Below the pieces are notes generated by a model. That model had not been told where the DNA came from. It searched no databases and was given only the letters and a program-made list of their open reading frames with translations. Of a stretch of DNA of 53,545 nucleotides, positions 26,435-33,711 are shown piece by piece. The stretch is from NCBI RefSeq assembly GCF_007785815.1, contig NZ_VNIM01000019.1, positions 1 to 53,545 on the forward strand. Direction: 5' to 3'. Position numbers and translations under genes: made by a program. Source of the DNA: Alterirhizorhabdus solaris. GTDB taxonomy: Bacteria; Pseudomonadota; Alphaproteobacteria; Sphingomonadales; Sphingomonadaceae. Within the stretch, counting starts at the first letter, position 1, and each line of letters begins with the position of its first letter.

Positions 26435-27287
26435 CAGGCTTCTTCCTCCCGGGCGAACGAGTCGAGCAGCATGAAGGCGTCCATCAGCGCCGCCGGCTGG
26501 TCGGCGATCGCGCCGGCACAGGGGAGGATCCGCCCGCCCATCTGCCCGCCGTGCGCGCGCGTGGCGAACCACAGGTCGACGACGCTGAACACGCCACGTG
26601 GGATCTGGGTCAGGGGGTTCCGCTTCCAGACGGTGCCGGCGATCCACCAGCCTCCCGAAGCCTCGGCGTCATACTCGAAGTCGCGCGGGCGCCGCCGGCA
26701 CGCCAGCGCCGCTCTCAGTTTCCCGACTGCGCGCCCGCGTAGAGCATGTTGTAGGCGGCACGGCCGGCGACGCGCAGCTCGAACGGGTCGATCGCCGCCA
26801 TCGCCGCCGGCGTTACCCCGGACCAGTCGCGCGCGTAGGGGGCCGAGACGTTCTCCCAGCCGACACACAACCGCTGGAAGGCAACGACCGGCGCCAGCGC
26901 CTCGCGACGCTGCGCCTGCGCGATGAGCGCGCGATAGGCCGGATAATGCTCCGTCATCACCTGCTCGGCTGCCGCGATCAGCGCCAGTTCGTCGTCGGAC
27001 AGCGCCTCGCCGCCCTCGGCCGCATCACGCTGAGCGATCAGCTGGACGAGCCGCTCGGCATCCTCGGGCGCCGTCTCACCGATCAGCGCATGCACGCCGG
27101 CGGTGAAGGCGGCGCGCAGCTGGAACGGATAGACCGCGCCGGCGCGATGCTCGCCAGCGAGCTCGGCCTCGATCAGCTCACGCTCCACCACACCGGCGGC
27201 GCGCAACAGGTAGACCGGCACCGGCGTCGCAGCAGCGCGCCACGGGGGCGTCCAGCGAGCCGGCTCGGTAGTCGAGATCGGGATCAT
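26434..27287 (-). CDS. Tail assembly chaperone, -1 frameshift fusion (lambda G-T type)
   Basis: Product of slipping at G GGA AAC (26724-26718): the first 190 codons are the short chaperone, then the -1 frame continues with CTG at 26718 (LRAALACRRRPRDFEYDAEASGG...) to the stop at 26434, adding 94 aa for about 284 aa in total. The downstream frame has no start codon with an SD before residue 60 of the extension, so it needs the frameshift. In lambda such a G-T protein recruits tail tube subunits to the tape measure. The gene order (tube, chaperone, tape measure) agrees. Confidence 0.85.
26691..26724 (-). promoter_or_regulatory. Programmed -1 ribosomal frameshift site
   Basis: GGGAAAC (26724-26718) in the phase G GGA AAC, directly followed by the zero-frame TGA (26717-26715). 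A few nucleotides further a GC-rich hairpin (GGCGC ... GCGCC) is predicted. Lambda uses G GGA AAG at the same place. Confidence 0.82.
26715..27287 (-). CDS. Tail assembly chaperone, short form (lambda G type)
   Basis: 190 aa starting MIPISTTEPARWTPPWRAAAT, mostly helical, with no homology recognised beyond position. It ends SGN-stop, where the last two sense codons GGA AAC are the slippery pair. GAGGGAA precedes the ATG. It lies between the tail tube gene and the tape measure region, the place of gpG. Confidence 0.83.
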   Translation of the reverse strand: MIPISTTEPARWTPPWRAAATPVPVYLLRAAGVVERELIEAELAGEHRAGAVYPFQLRAAFTAGVHALIGETAPEDAERLVQLIAQRDAAEGGEALSDDELALIAAAEQVMTEHYPAYRALIAQAQRREALAPVVAFQRLCVGWENVSAPYARDWSGVTPAAMAAIDPFELRVAGRAAYNMLYAGAQSGN

Positions 27288-27297
27288 GGTCGTTCCC

Positions 27298-28536
27298 TCA
27301 GTAGAAGCAGAGCACGGACTCGGTGTCGCGCGTGTACGCGTCGAAACCGGCGCCGATCGCCTGGATGCCCACCTGCTCGGCGCGCAGGTTGCCGCGCTTG
27401 GTCGGATCCGCGCTCACCGGCTGGCCCTTGGGCAGCGTCAGCGACCAGCTGTTGCCCGGGATCGTGCCGGCGCGCAGCACGGCGGGCAGGCGGTTGCCGG
27501 CGCCGATGTCGGTATCGAGGTTGCGCGCCGCCACGGTGGTCGCGAGCGGATCAAGCGCCAGCGTCGGCACGCGGCCACCGATCACACCCGGGCCATAGCC
27601 CTGCGGCGTGTTCGGATCATCCGGGGACTCGATCGCGTCGCCACCGTTGGACAGGGTCCACTGCGAGATCGGCAGCGGCTTGCGGCCGAGAGATACCGCG
27701 AAGGATCCACTCGTGCCCTGCACGAGCGTCGGACCGGAATGGCTGGCGATGACGATCGTGCTCGGGATCGCGATGTCCGCCTTGCCGACGTAGATGCCGG
27801 TGAAGCTGAACTCGGCGAAGCCCGGTCGCGCGCTCTGCCCGGTAAGGTTCACGACGCCCCGGCACGCCACAAACTTCCGCAGCACGCCATCCTCGTTGAT
27901 GTAGATCGTGCCCGAGGGATGATCGGTCAGACGGGAGGCGACGTCACGCGGCGAGGTGCCGGCATAGGTCCAGTTCGCCGGCAGCGTCACCACGCTGGTC
28001 GTGTCGATCGGCGGCGCGAAGATATCGTTGATCTCGGCACGTCGGGCGGCGTTGTAGTCGAGGATGATGGTCGTCGTGCCAGCCCCGGCGCCGCTCACAA
28101 CGCGCAGCGGCATGCCGAGGTAGGCGGCCTGCGCGGCGAGGAACGCCGACGACAGGGTCGCGGTCACCGACGTGCCGGCGCTCACCGTCTCGTTCAGGAT
28201 TGCCGCGGTGAACTGGCCGCGCCGCCCGCACGCCTGGAGCGCCTGGTGCAACGGCGGCTTCACGCTGGCGGTGTAGGCGACGTTGTTGCCGGCGCCCTTC
28301 AGCTTGGAGCGGAAGCTGATCGTTGCGGCCTGCCCGATCACCAGCGGCGCACCGGCCACCAGCGAGCCGGTCGCCTCGTTCGACTGCTCGATCGCGAACG
28401 GCGCGTTGTACTCGACCGAGTCCGCCTCGACCGGGATGGCGTCGAGCAGGGCGGACGGGGTCGCGTCAGTGCCCTCCGTCGCTTCCAGCTTCAACATCAC
28501 CAGGACGTTTTTCGGGCGAATGATGGGATCGGCCAT
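27298..28536 (-). CDS. Major tail tube protein
   Basis: 412 aa (MADPIIRPKNVLVMLKLEATEGTDATP). The opening with EATEGTDATPSALLDAIPVEADSVEYN and the beta-rich middle match siphovirus tail tube proteins in Proteobacteria. It sits directly upstream of the tail chaperone and downstream of the tail terminator gene. GAGGAA precedes the ATG at 28536. Confidence 0.8.
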   Translation of the reverse strand: MADPIIRPKNVLVMLKLEATEGTDATPSALLDAIPVEADSVEYNAPFAIEQSNEATGSLVAGAPLVIGQAATISFRSKLKGAGNNVAYTASVKPPLHQALQACGRRGQFTAAILNETVSAGTSVTATLSSAFLAAQAAYLGMPLRVVSGAGAGTTTIILDYNAARRAEINDIFAPPIDTTSVVTLPANWTYAGTSPRDVASRLTDHPSGTIYINEDGVLRKFVACRGVVNLTGQSARPGFAEFSFTGIYVGKADIAIPSTIVIASHSGPTLVQGTSGSFAVSLGRKPLPISQWTLSNGGDAIESPDDPNTPQGYGPGVIGGRVPTLALDPLATTVAARNLDTDIGAGNRLPAVLRAGTIPGNSWSLTLPKGQPVSADPTKRGNLRAEQVGIQAIGAGFDAYTRDTESVLCFY

Positions 28537-28551
28537 GTCGGGTTCCTCGAA

Positions 28552-28986
28552 TCAGGCGAAGCGCGACGGATCGCCGCGGGGGGTGGAAAATTGGATCTCG
28601 AACGAGGTGGCGAAGCCGAGCCGGCGCTCGGAGGCGAGCTCGGCGATCTCGACATCGGTATCGACCTCGTCGACATTCTCGACGGCGCCGGGCAGCTCCT
28701 CGAACGGCGTCTCGGTAACGAGGGCGGTGACGACGTCGGCATAGAGCGCGCTCAGCGTTGCGCCGTCGACGCCCTCGCCCTGGACGAACCCGTCGACCAT
28801 CAGCGTCAGCACGTACCGCGTCGCACCGGCCTCGCCCTCGATCACGCGATGCCCGCGATCGTGGAGGCCGAGCGCGGGGTATGCATCGGGGTCACCGCTC
28901 GGGTTGATCTCGATGCACGCGATGCCGGCGATCGCGGCCAGCCGCGCCTCGGCCGCCGCAATGATCTGCCACCGGGCGGCGGTCAT
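28552..28986 (-). CDS. Tail terminator-like protein
   Basis: 144 aa starting MTAARWQIIAAAEARLAAIAGI, alternating helix and strand, ending ...ATSFEIQFSTPRGDPSRFA. Location just before the tube gene and size fit the tail terminator (lambda gpU type). The ATG overlaps the upstream stop by 4 bp. Confidence 0.68.
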   Translation of the reverse strand: MTAARWQIIAAAEARLAAIAGIACIEINPSGDPDAYPALGLHDRGHRVIEGEAGATRYVLTLMVDGFVQGEGVDGATLSALYADVVTALVTETPFEELPGAVENVDEVDTDVEIAELASERRLGFATSFEIQFSTPRGDPSRFA

Positions 28987-29288
28987 TTAACGACCACCAC
29001 GACCCAGCGGCCGATATCGTCGCGGTCGGTGATGTCGTTCGCCTTCCAGCGCACGCCGGCGCGCTCGATGACGTCGTTCTTGCGCGGCCGCTGCGGCAGC
29101 GCGCTCTGCTCGATTTCGAAGCTCACCTGCCGGACGGTGTTGCCCGGGCCGTTGAAGGGCGCCCCGCTCGTGTCGGAATAGATCGCCGTGATCGGCGCGG
29201 AGACGAGCCCGCCGCCGGTGTAGAGCACCGGCTTGCGCATCACTGCGTCGATCGCGGCCAGGCCGACAGCGAACGGGTCCGCCATCAC
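28983..29288 (-). CDS. Head-tail connector protein
   Basis: 101 aa (MADPFAVGLAAIDAVMRKPVLYTGGG...RRKNDVIERAGVRWKAND-like). The phrase RPRKNDVIERAGVRWKANDITDR is typical of small beta-barrel head-tail joining proteins. The start is GTG (29288) or ATG (29285), coupled to the upstream gene. Confidence 0.65.
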   Translation of the reverse strand: MMADPFAVGLAAIDAVMRKPVLYTGGGLVSAPITAIYSDTSGAPFNGPGNTVRQVSFEIEQSALPQRPRKNDVIERAGVRWKANDITDRDDIGRWVVVVVK

Positions 29289-29452
29289 TCGGCCTCGGCA
29301 GGCTCGACGGCGCGCAGGTCGGCGACGAGCTCGGCTGCGGCTTCCTCGGTGACGTCGTCATCGCCGGCGGAGCCGACCAGCAGATCGGTGCCGGCGTCGC
29401 GATAGTGTCCGCGCTTGTCGAGCGCGGGGCCGTGAAGGTGGATCAGGGTCAT
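29285..29452 (-). CDS. Small hypothetical head-region protein
   Basis: 55 aa, acidic (MTLIHLHGPALDKRGHYRDAG, later DDDVTEEAAAELVADL). A GAGG lies before the ATG. It lies between DUF2190 and the connector gene; phage head modules often have such a small protein. Confidence 0.6.
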   Translation of the reverse strand: MTLIHLHGPALDKRGHYRDAGTDLLVGSAGDDDVTEEAAAELVADLRAVEPAEAE

Positions 29453-29510
29453 GGGCGTGCCTCGATGCGATCGCGGCCGGGAGGATGCCCGGCCGCGACG
29501 ATGGTCGGGA

Positions 29511-29852
29511 TCAGGCGGCCACGCCGTTGAGGCGGACCGCGCAGGTTGCATCGGCGACGGTGGCATCGCCGAGCGCGGCGCCGATCAGCAGGTTCGAGCC
29601 CGCCGTCTTGGTCACCAGCTTGGCGGTGTTGTCCCAGTAGAGCTTGGTGCCGGCGGTGAAGTCGGTGCTAGCGGCGGTGCTCTTGGGCAGCGTCCAGACA
29701 CCGACGACGTCACCCTCGACCGGCGTGCCCTGGGCGGCATCCGACTGGGCAACGGCGAACAGCGAGCCAACCTGGAAGCCGCCACCGGAGGCGACGGCAT
29801 AGGGGGCAGTGAAGGTGCAGGTGTCGCCCTTGTGGCGATAGTTCTTGGCCAT
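29511..29852 (-). CDS. DUF2190 family protein, probable capsid decoration protein
   Basis: 113 aa starting MAKNYRHKGDTCTFTAPYAVASGGGFQVGSLFAVAQ and containing TAGTKLYWDN, the usual DUF2190 sequence. In many phages this gene follows the capsid gene and encodes a small beta protein cementing the head. Here it lies 89 bp downstream of the capsid gene. Confidence 0.82.
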   Translation of the reverse strand: MAKNYRHKGDTCTFTAPYAVASGGGFQVGSLFAVAQSDAAQGTPVEGDVVGVWTLPKSTAASTDFTAGTKLYWDNTAKLVTKTAGSNLLIGAALGDATVADATCAVRLNGVAA

Positions 29853-29941
29853 GTCTCGGTTCCCGAAGCAGGGCGCAGGCGGCGCGGCTTACCGGCCGCC
29901 TGCGCGTCGTCAGATTATGGTGGCGGCGGCAGAGCCGGCGA

Positions 29942-31321
29942 TCAGCCGGCGCTCTTCCAGAGGCCGCGGTGGTCGATGACGGCAGCCGCGAAATCGAGGC
30001 TTGCCTTCATTTCGACGCCGTCGACGGTGAAGCCCATCCGGCTCGACATCTGCACGCCCTCGGAGCCTTCGAGGTACGCATATTCGACCGTGTCGACCTG
30101 CGCGTTCGAGGCGGCACCGTACCAGGCGCTGGTGGAGTTGCCGTCGAGCACCGCCTCGACCACCGGATCGAGCGCGGTGCGGCCGCCGGCGCGGAACTCG
30201 TTCACGTCGGTCGCCTTGGCCGGCACGAACTGCGAGCTCGTGTACTGGTAGGCCAGCTGCTCCTGCGTGGCCGGCACCAGCAGGTGCTCGGGCATCAGGT
30301 TCAGCTCCTCCTTCTGCAGCCCCTTCTGCAGGCGCATGTCCTTGCGCATCGCGGCCAGCGACGTCGGCGAGATCGCGCCGGTGCCAAGGTTGCCGTGATC
30401 GGCGTGGAACAGCGGGATCCCGTCCGGCATCACCGGGTTGGACGTGATCTGCGCATAGACCGTCCGGTTCTCGAGCCGGGCGCCGGCGGCCGCAAAGCCG
30501 GTGGCGACACGCTCGAGCGCGCGCAGGTCGTCGTTGATGAGCAGCTGCCGGCTGAAGGCGATGATGCGGCCATAGGTTGCGATGCCGTAGCTGACCTTGC
30601 CGTCGGTCGCGGTGCCGTACCGGAACTCGCCTGCCTCATTGGTCTTCACGAGGTCCGGCATCGCCGACATCTGAACGATGTCGATGCTGCGGAAGTCAGG
30701 CGCGTTCGGCGCGCGCCGTGCCCACAGGCGATAGCTCGGCTGGTTCTCGTCGTAGGCGGCGCGCAGGCGGCGGTGCAGGCCATTGCCGACGAGGTTGGCG
30801 AAGTCGCTGCTGGTGTGCAGCGCGCGCTCGGCGATCTCGTTGGCCGACATGCCGCGCACGTTGACGCCGGCGGCGGCGAGATGCTCCTCGGCCATGCGCA
30901 GCAGCGACATGCCGCGATAGGCGCGGCCGACCTCGGCGAGCTGGCCACGCGGGGTCATGCGGTGGAGGATCGCTTCCTCCATGCCCCGGCGCTGGGTGTC
31001 GCCGGCATCGCGCGTCACCGAAATCCGGCTGTTGGTCGGTGCCGAACTGTCGCGCTCGGCGAAGCGGCGGCCGATATCGGCCATCAGCGCGTCGTTGGTC
31101 AGCGGCGTCGCCTCGTGCCGCTCGATCAGCTCGAACGTCGCATCGTCGGTCAGGCCGGCGTTGCGCGAGGCGGTGCGGATCGCCGCGACGGTGACCGTGG
31201 CGGGCGCCTGCCGCTGCTGGGTCGTTACGTTCGTCGGCGTGACATCGATCACCGCGTCGGGGGCGCGAGTGCTGGGATCGGCCGGGTTATCGCCGGTCGG
31301 CTGCGTAGGCGCAGTCGTCAT
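29942..31321 (-). CDS. Nested capsid-only start inside the fusion (alternative product)
   Basis: The internal ATG at 31321 (MTTAPTQPTGDNP) has AGGAGA 5 nt upstream and lies exactly where the protease ends and the linker begins. It would give a 459-aa capsid precursor without protease. Not proven. Confidence 0.45.
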   Translation of the reverse strand: MTTAPTQPTGDNPADPSTRAPDAVIDVTPTNVTTQQRQAPATVTVAAIRTASRNAGLTDDATFELIERHEATPLTNDALMADIGRRFAERDSSAPTNSRISVTRDAGDTQRRGMEEAILHRMTPRGQLAEVGRAYRGMSLLRMAEEHLAAAGVNVRGMSANEIAERALHTSSDFANLVGNGLHRRLRAAYDENQPSYRLWARRAPNAPDFRSIDIVQMSAMPDLVKTNEAGEFRYGTATDGKVSYGIATYGRIIAFSRQLLINDDLRALERVATGFAAAGARLENRTVYAQITSNPVMPDGIPLFHADHGNLGTGAISPTSLAAMRKDMRLQKGLQKEELNLMPEHLLVPATQEQLAYQYTSSQFVPAKATDVNEFRAGGRTALDPVVEAVLDGNSTSAWYGAASNAQVDTVEYAYLEGSEGVQMSSRMGFTVDGVEMKASLDFAAAVIDHRGLWKSAG

Positions 31322-31936
31322 AGTGGTCTCCTGGGCTGCCGGCGAAGTGCGGCGGATGATGCAGGGGTGTCCGCCCTGCGCGGGCTCTGCGCTTCGCACC
31401 TGCGCGCCCACATCGAAGGGCATCGGCACGAAGCTGATCTCGTAGGGCTCCCAGTCGACGGCGCGATAAAGCGCGCGCTGGCCCTCGTTCTCGGTGATCT
31501 CGAAGGTGTGGACGAGGTAGCCGACCGACACGTTGCGGATGATGCCGGCAGCGATGTCGGCCGCGATCGGCTTGACGTCATCGCGACTGGAGAGCTGCAG
31601 CGTCGCGATACCCTCGCCGCCTTCCATGCGGGCCGAGCCCGGCACGACGACGCCGATCTGGTTGGCAAGCTCGTAGCTGCGATGCGTGTTGAGGACTGGC
31701 GCGCCCCGGTTCAGGCGATCGAGGCGGACCGCGCTGGCATCCGTCGACAGCTCTTCGTCGATCTGTTCGTAGCGTGCCCAGGAGAAGCGCGTGCCGCGCG
31801 CGCCGGTGGTGAAGACGACATCGACGGTGTTCGCCTCGGGATTGAACGTCTCGCTGCGGATCAGCAGCTGGCGGGTGACCATTTGTGCGTCGACACGCGT
31901 TTCGGTGGCCGGTGGCGCGGCGTTCGGCTGGGTCAT
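29942..31936 (-). CDS. Prohead protease-major capsid protein fusion
   Basis: 664 aa. Residues 20-190 form a prohead protease of the herpesvirus-assemblin fold: His85 in NTHRSYEL, Ser137 in IRNVSVGY, and the trailing DWEPYEISFVPMPFD. A Pro/Thr-rich linker (about 200-245) and a helical delta-like segment follow, then an HK97-type capsid domain (about 340-664). Such fusions are known in siphoviruses; self-cleavage must release the capsid protein. The ATG at 31936 has GGAGA upstream. Met206 has its own SD and may start a capsid-only product. Confidence 0.85.
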   Translation of the reverse strand: MTQPNAAPPATETRVDAQMVTRQLLIRSETFNPEANTVDVVFTTGARGTRFSWARYEQIDEELSTDASAVRLDRLNRGAPVLNTHRSYELANQIGVVVPGSARMEGGEGIATLQLSSRDDVKPIAADIAAGIIRNVSVGYLVHTFEITENEGQRALYRAVDWEPYEISFVPMPFDVGAQVRSAEPAQGGHPCIIRRTSPAAQETTMTTAPTQPTGDNPADPSTRAPDAVIDVTPTNVTTQQRQAPATVTVAAIRTASRNAGLTDDATFELIERHEATPLTNDALMADIGRRFAERDSSAPTNSRISVTRDAGDTQRRGMEEAILHRMTPRGQLAEVGRAYRGMSLLRMAEEHLAAAGVNVRGMSANEIAERALHTSSDFANLVGNGLHRRLRAAYDENQPSYRLWARRAPNAPDFRSIDIVQMSAMPDLVKTNEAGEFRYGTATDGKVSYGIATYGRIIAFSRQLLINDDLRALERVATGFAAAGARLENRTVYAQITSNPVMPDGIPLFHADHGNLGTGAISPTSLAAMRKDMRLQKGLQKEELNLMPEHLLVPATQEQLAYQYTSSQFVPAKATDVNEFRAGGRTALDPVVEAVLDGNSTSAWYGAASNAQVDTVEYAYLEGSEGVQMSSRMGFTVDGVEMKASLDFAAAVIDHRGLWKSAG

Positions 31937-31950
31937 TGCGATCTCCGGGG

Positions 31951-33504
31951 TCAGGCCGCGTCGGCGGCGTCGGTGCTGTCGTTGGAGGCCTCGTCGGCCT
32001 TTTTCCCGCCGCCTGTGTTGTCGCCCTTGGCGGGGTTCATCACCTTGCGCGGATCGCCGTCGAACATGACGCCGGCACCCAGCGCGGTCTCGGCAGCGGC
32101 AATGTCCTCGGCATACTGCGCGAGGAACTCGAGATAGTCGTACCCGCGCTCCTCGACGAGCTGGCTCAGCGTCACCTTGCCCATCCGCAGGTTGGCGAGA
32201 TCGGCCTGCGCATCCTTGTACGGATCCACCGAGATGAAGCCCGGCGGCGTCCAGCGCCAGCCGAAGTTCGCCGCCGGCAGCAGCTGCGCGGCGAGTGCCG
32301 CCTCACGATAGCGCTGCGCGATGACGCGGCAGAGCTTGTGCACGACGACAAGCCACTGGATCCGCTCCATGCGGCGGCGAAACCCGTGATGGCCGGCGCG
32401 CCAGCTGGAGTAGTTCACACCCGAAAAGTCGCCGGTGGCATGCTCGTACATCACGCCTGCGGCGGCCGCCGCCTCGCGGAGGTAATATTGCGCCGTCTCG
32501 GCAATCCCCGGCGCGTTCGGCGGGGTCGCCATCGTGATATCCTCGCCCGGGAACAGGCGGGTCATCATGCCCGGCTCGAACTTCTCGACGAGGCGGCCGA
32601 ACTTCTTTGCCAGCGCCTGACCCGTCTTCGGGTCGGTCAGGGCAACACCGTTGTCGCCCTCCTTCTCGGTGATGAAACCGGCCATGCACGAGGCGATGCG
32701 CTTGCGGACCAGCTCGGCATCGAGATAGCCGCGCAGATCGCGCAGGGTCATCACCGCCGGCGCTAGCAGCGGCATGCCGCGGTCCTGCCCGGGGCGCAGC
32801 TTGTTGTAGAGGTAAACGATCTCGTTCGCCGGTACGCGCTCGCTCTGCATCGAGCGGCTGCGGAACTGGGCGACGTCGCCCGGGTGAGCCGGCAGCAGCC
32901 AGTAGGCGACCTTGCGCCCCTTTCCGTCGTACTCGATGCCGCGATCGATATAGCCGCCACCGTTCAGCGAACCGCTCTTCAGTGGGTCGAGGAAGTCGGG
33001 CTCCATCACCTGCAGCTGCAGCGGCGCGACCGTCACGCTGGCGTCGAACTGCAGGCGCCGGAAGCGGATGATCGCCGCTCCCGATTCCGCCATGCCCTTC
33101 GTCGACAGCCAGAGCAGGCCGTTCAAGTCATGGTCGCCGTCGTGGTCGCAGGCCTCGCTCCATCCGCGCCAGTTGGCCGCGACCTTCTTGGCGTTGCGCC
33201 CCTTCAGCCCGGTCGGCGCACCGACGATGCCGGTGCCGACGACATGGTCGGCGAAGGTGTCGACGATCTGAAGCGCCCAGCCGTTGTTGCGCAGCAGATC
33301 CCGACAGCGGTTTCGGACGATCTCCTCGCTGGCGCCCACCTCGGCGTTCGCATCGGTGCCGCCGGCCTGCCAGCTGGCGGTGCGATGATCCCGCTTGGCT
33401 GCGTCGTAGGCACGGCCGTGCATATCGATGCGCCGGCGCGCCGCAATGCGACGTTCACCGGCACCGGGCGACAGCCAGCCGATGGCCTGGTCGAGCCACG
33501 TCAC
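31951..33504 (-). CDS. Portal protein, lambda gpB family
   Basis: 517 aa. The opening (MTWLDQAIGWLSPGAGERRIAARRRI, then YDAAKRDHRTASWQAGGTDANAEV) and the RCRDLLRNNGWALQIVDTFADHVVGTGI block are characteristic of lambda-type portals. The dodecameric ring is the DNA gate at a head vertex. The start is a GTG at 33504. The C-terminus is rich in Asp, Ala and Lys. Confidence 0.92.
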   Translation of the reverse strand: MTWLDQAIGWLSPGAGERRIAARRRIDMHGRAYDAAKRDHRTASWQAGGTDANAEVGASEEIVRNRCRDLLRNNGWALQIVDTFADHVVGTGIVGAPTGLKGRNAKKVAANWRGWSEACDHDGDHDLNGLLWLSTKGMAESGAAIIRFRRLQFDASVTVAPLQLQVMEPDFLDPLKSGSLNGGGYIDRGIEYDGKGRKVAYWLLPAHPGDVAQFRSRSMQSERVPANEIVYLYNKLRPGQDRGMPLLAPAVMTLRDLRGYLDAELVRKRIASCMAGFITEKEGDNGVALTDPKTGQALAKKFGRLVEKFEPGMMTRLFPGEDITMATPPNAPGIAETAQYYLREAAAAAGVMYEHATGDFSGVNYSSWRAGHHGFRRRMERIQWLVVVHKLCRVIAQRYREAALAAQLLPAANFGWRWTPPGFISVDPYKDAQADLANLRMGKVTLSQLVEERGYDYLEFLAQYAEDIAAAETALGAGVMFDGDPRKVMNPAKGDNTGGGKKADEASNDSTDAADAA

Positions 33505-33505
33505 G

Positions 33506-33700
33506 TCAGAACGACGCCACGGAGGTGCGGCACCGTGCGCCGGCGTCGCTCTGCACGTCGGCCTGGATCATGCGGAGGATCTCGCGCATCTCGGCCAGCG
33601 ACCGATAGGTTACCTCGCGGCCGTCGGCATAGCGGACCTTCATCGCGCCGGTGGCGATCGCCGTGCGCAGCGCTTCGGCGTCAGCCGTCGTGAACGCCAT
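33506..33700 (-). CDS. Head-tail joining protein, gpW family
   Basis: 64 aa starting MAFTTADAEALRTAIATGAMKVRYADGREVTYRSLAEM, the gpW alpha+beta fold and length (lambda gpW is 68 aa). The ATG at 33700 has GGAGG 6 nt upstream. It sits between terminase and portal, the lambda A-W-B order. Confidence 0.87.
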   Translation of the reverse strand: MAFTTADAEALRTAIATGAMKVRYADGREVTYRSLAEMREILRMIQADVQSDAGARCRTSVASF

Positions 33701-33711
33701 GTGCGCCTCCA

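Noticed and set aside
27286-29181. Long plus-strand open frame (631 codons) over the tail tube region
   Set aside because: Arg/His/Gly-rich shadow of the minus-strand tail genes; no domain and no SD.
29969-32137. Long plus-strand open frame (722 codons)
   Set aside because: Antisense to the protease-capsid fusion, whose function is clear; composition is that of a shadow frame.
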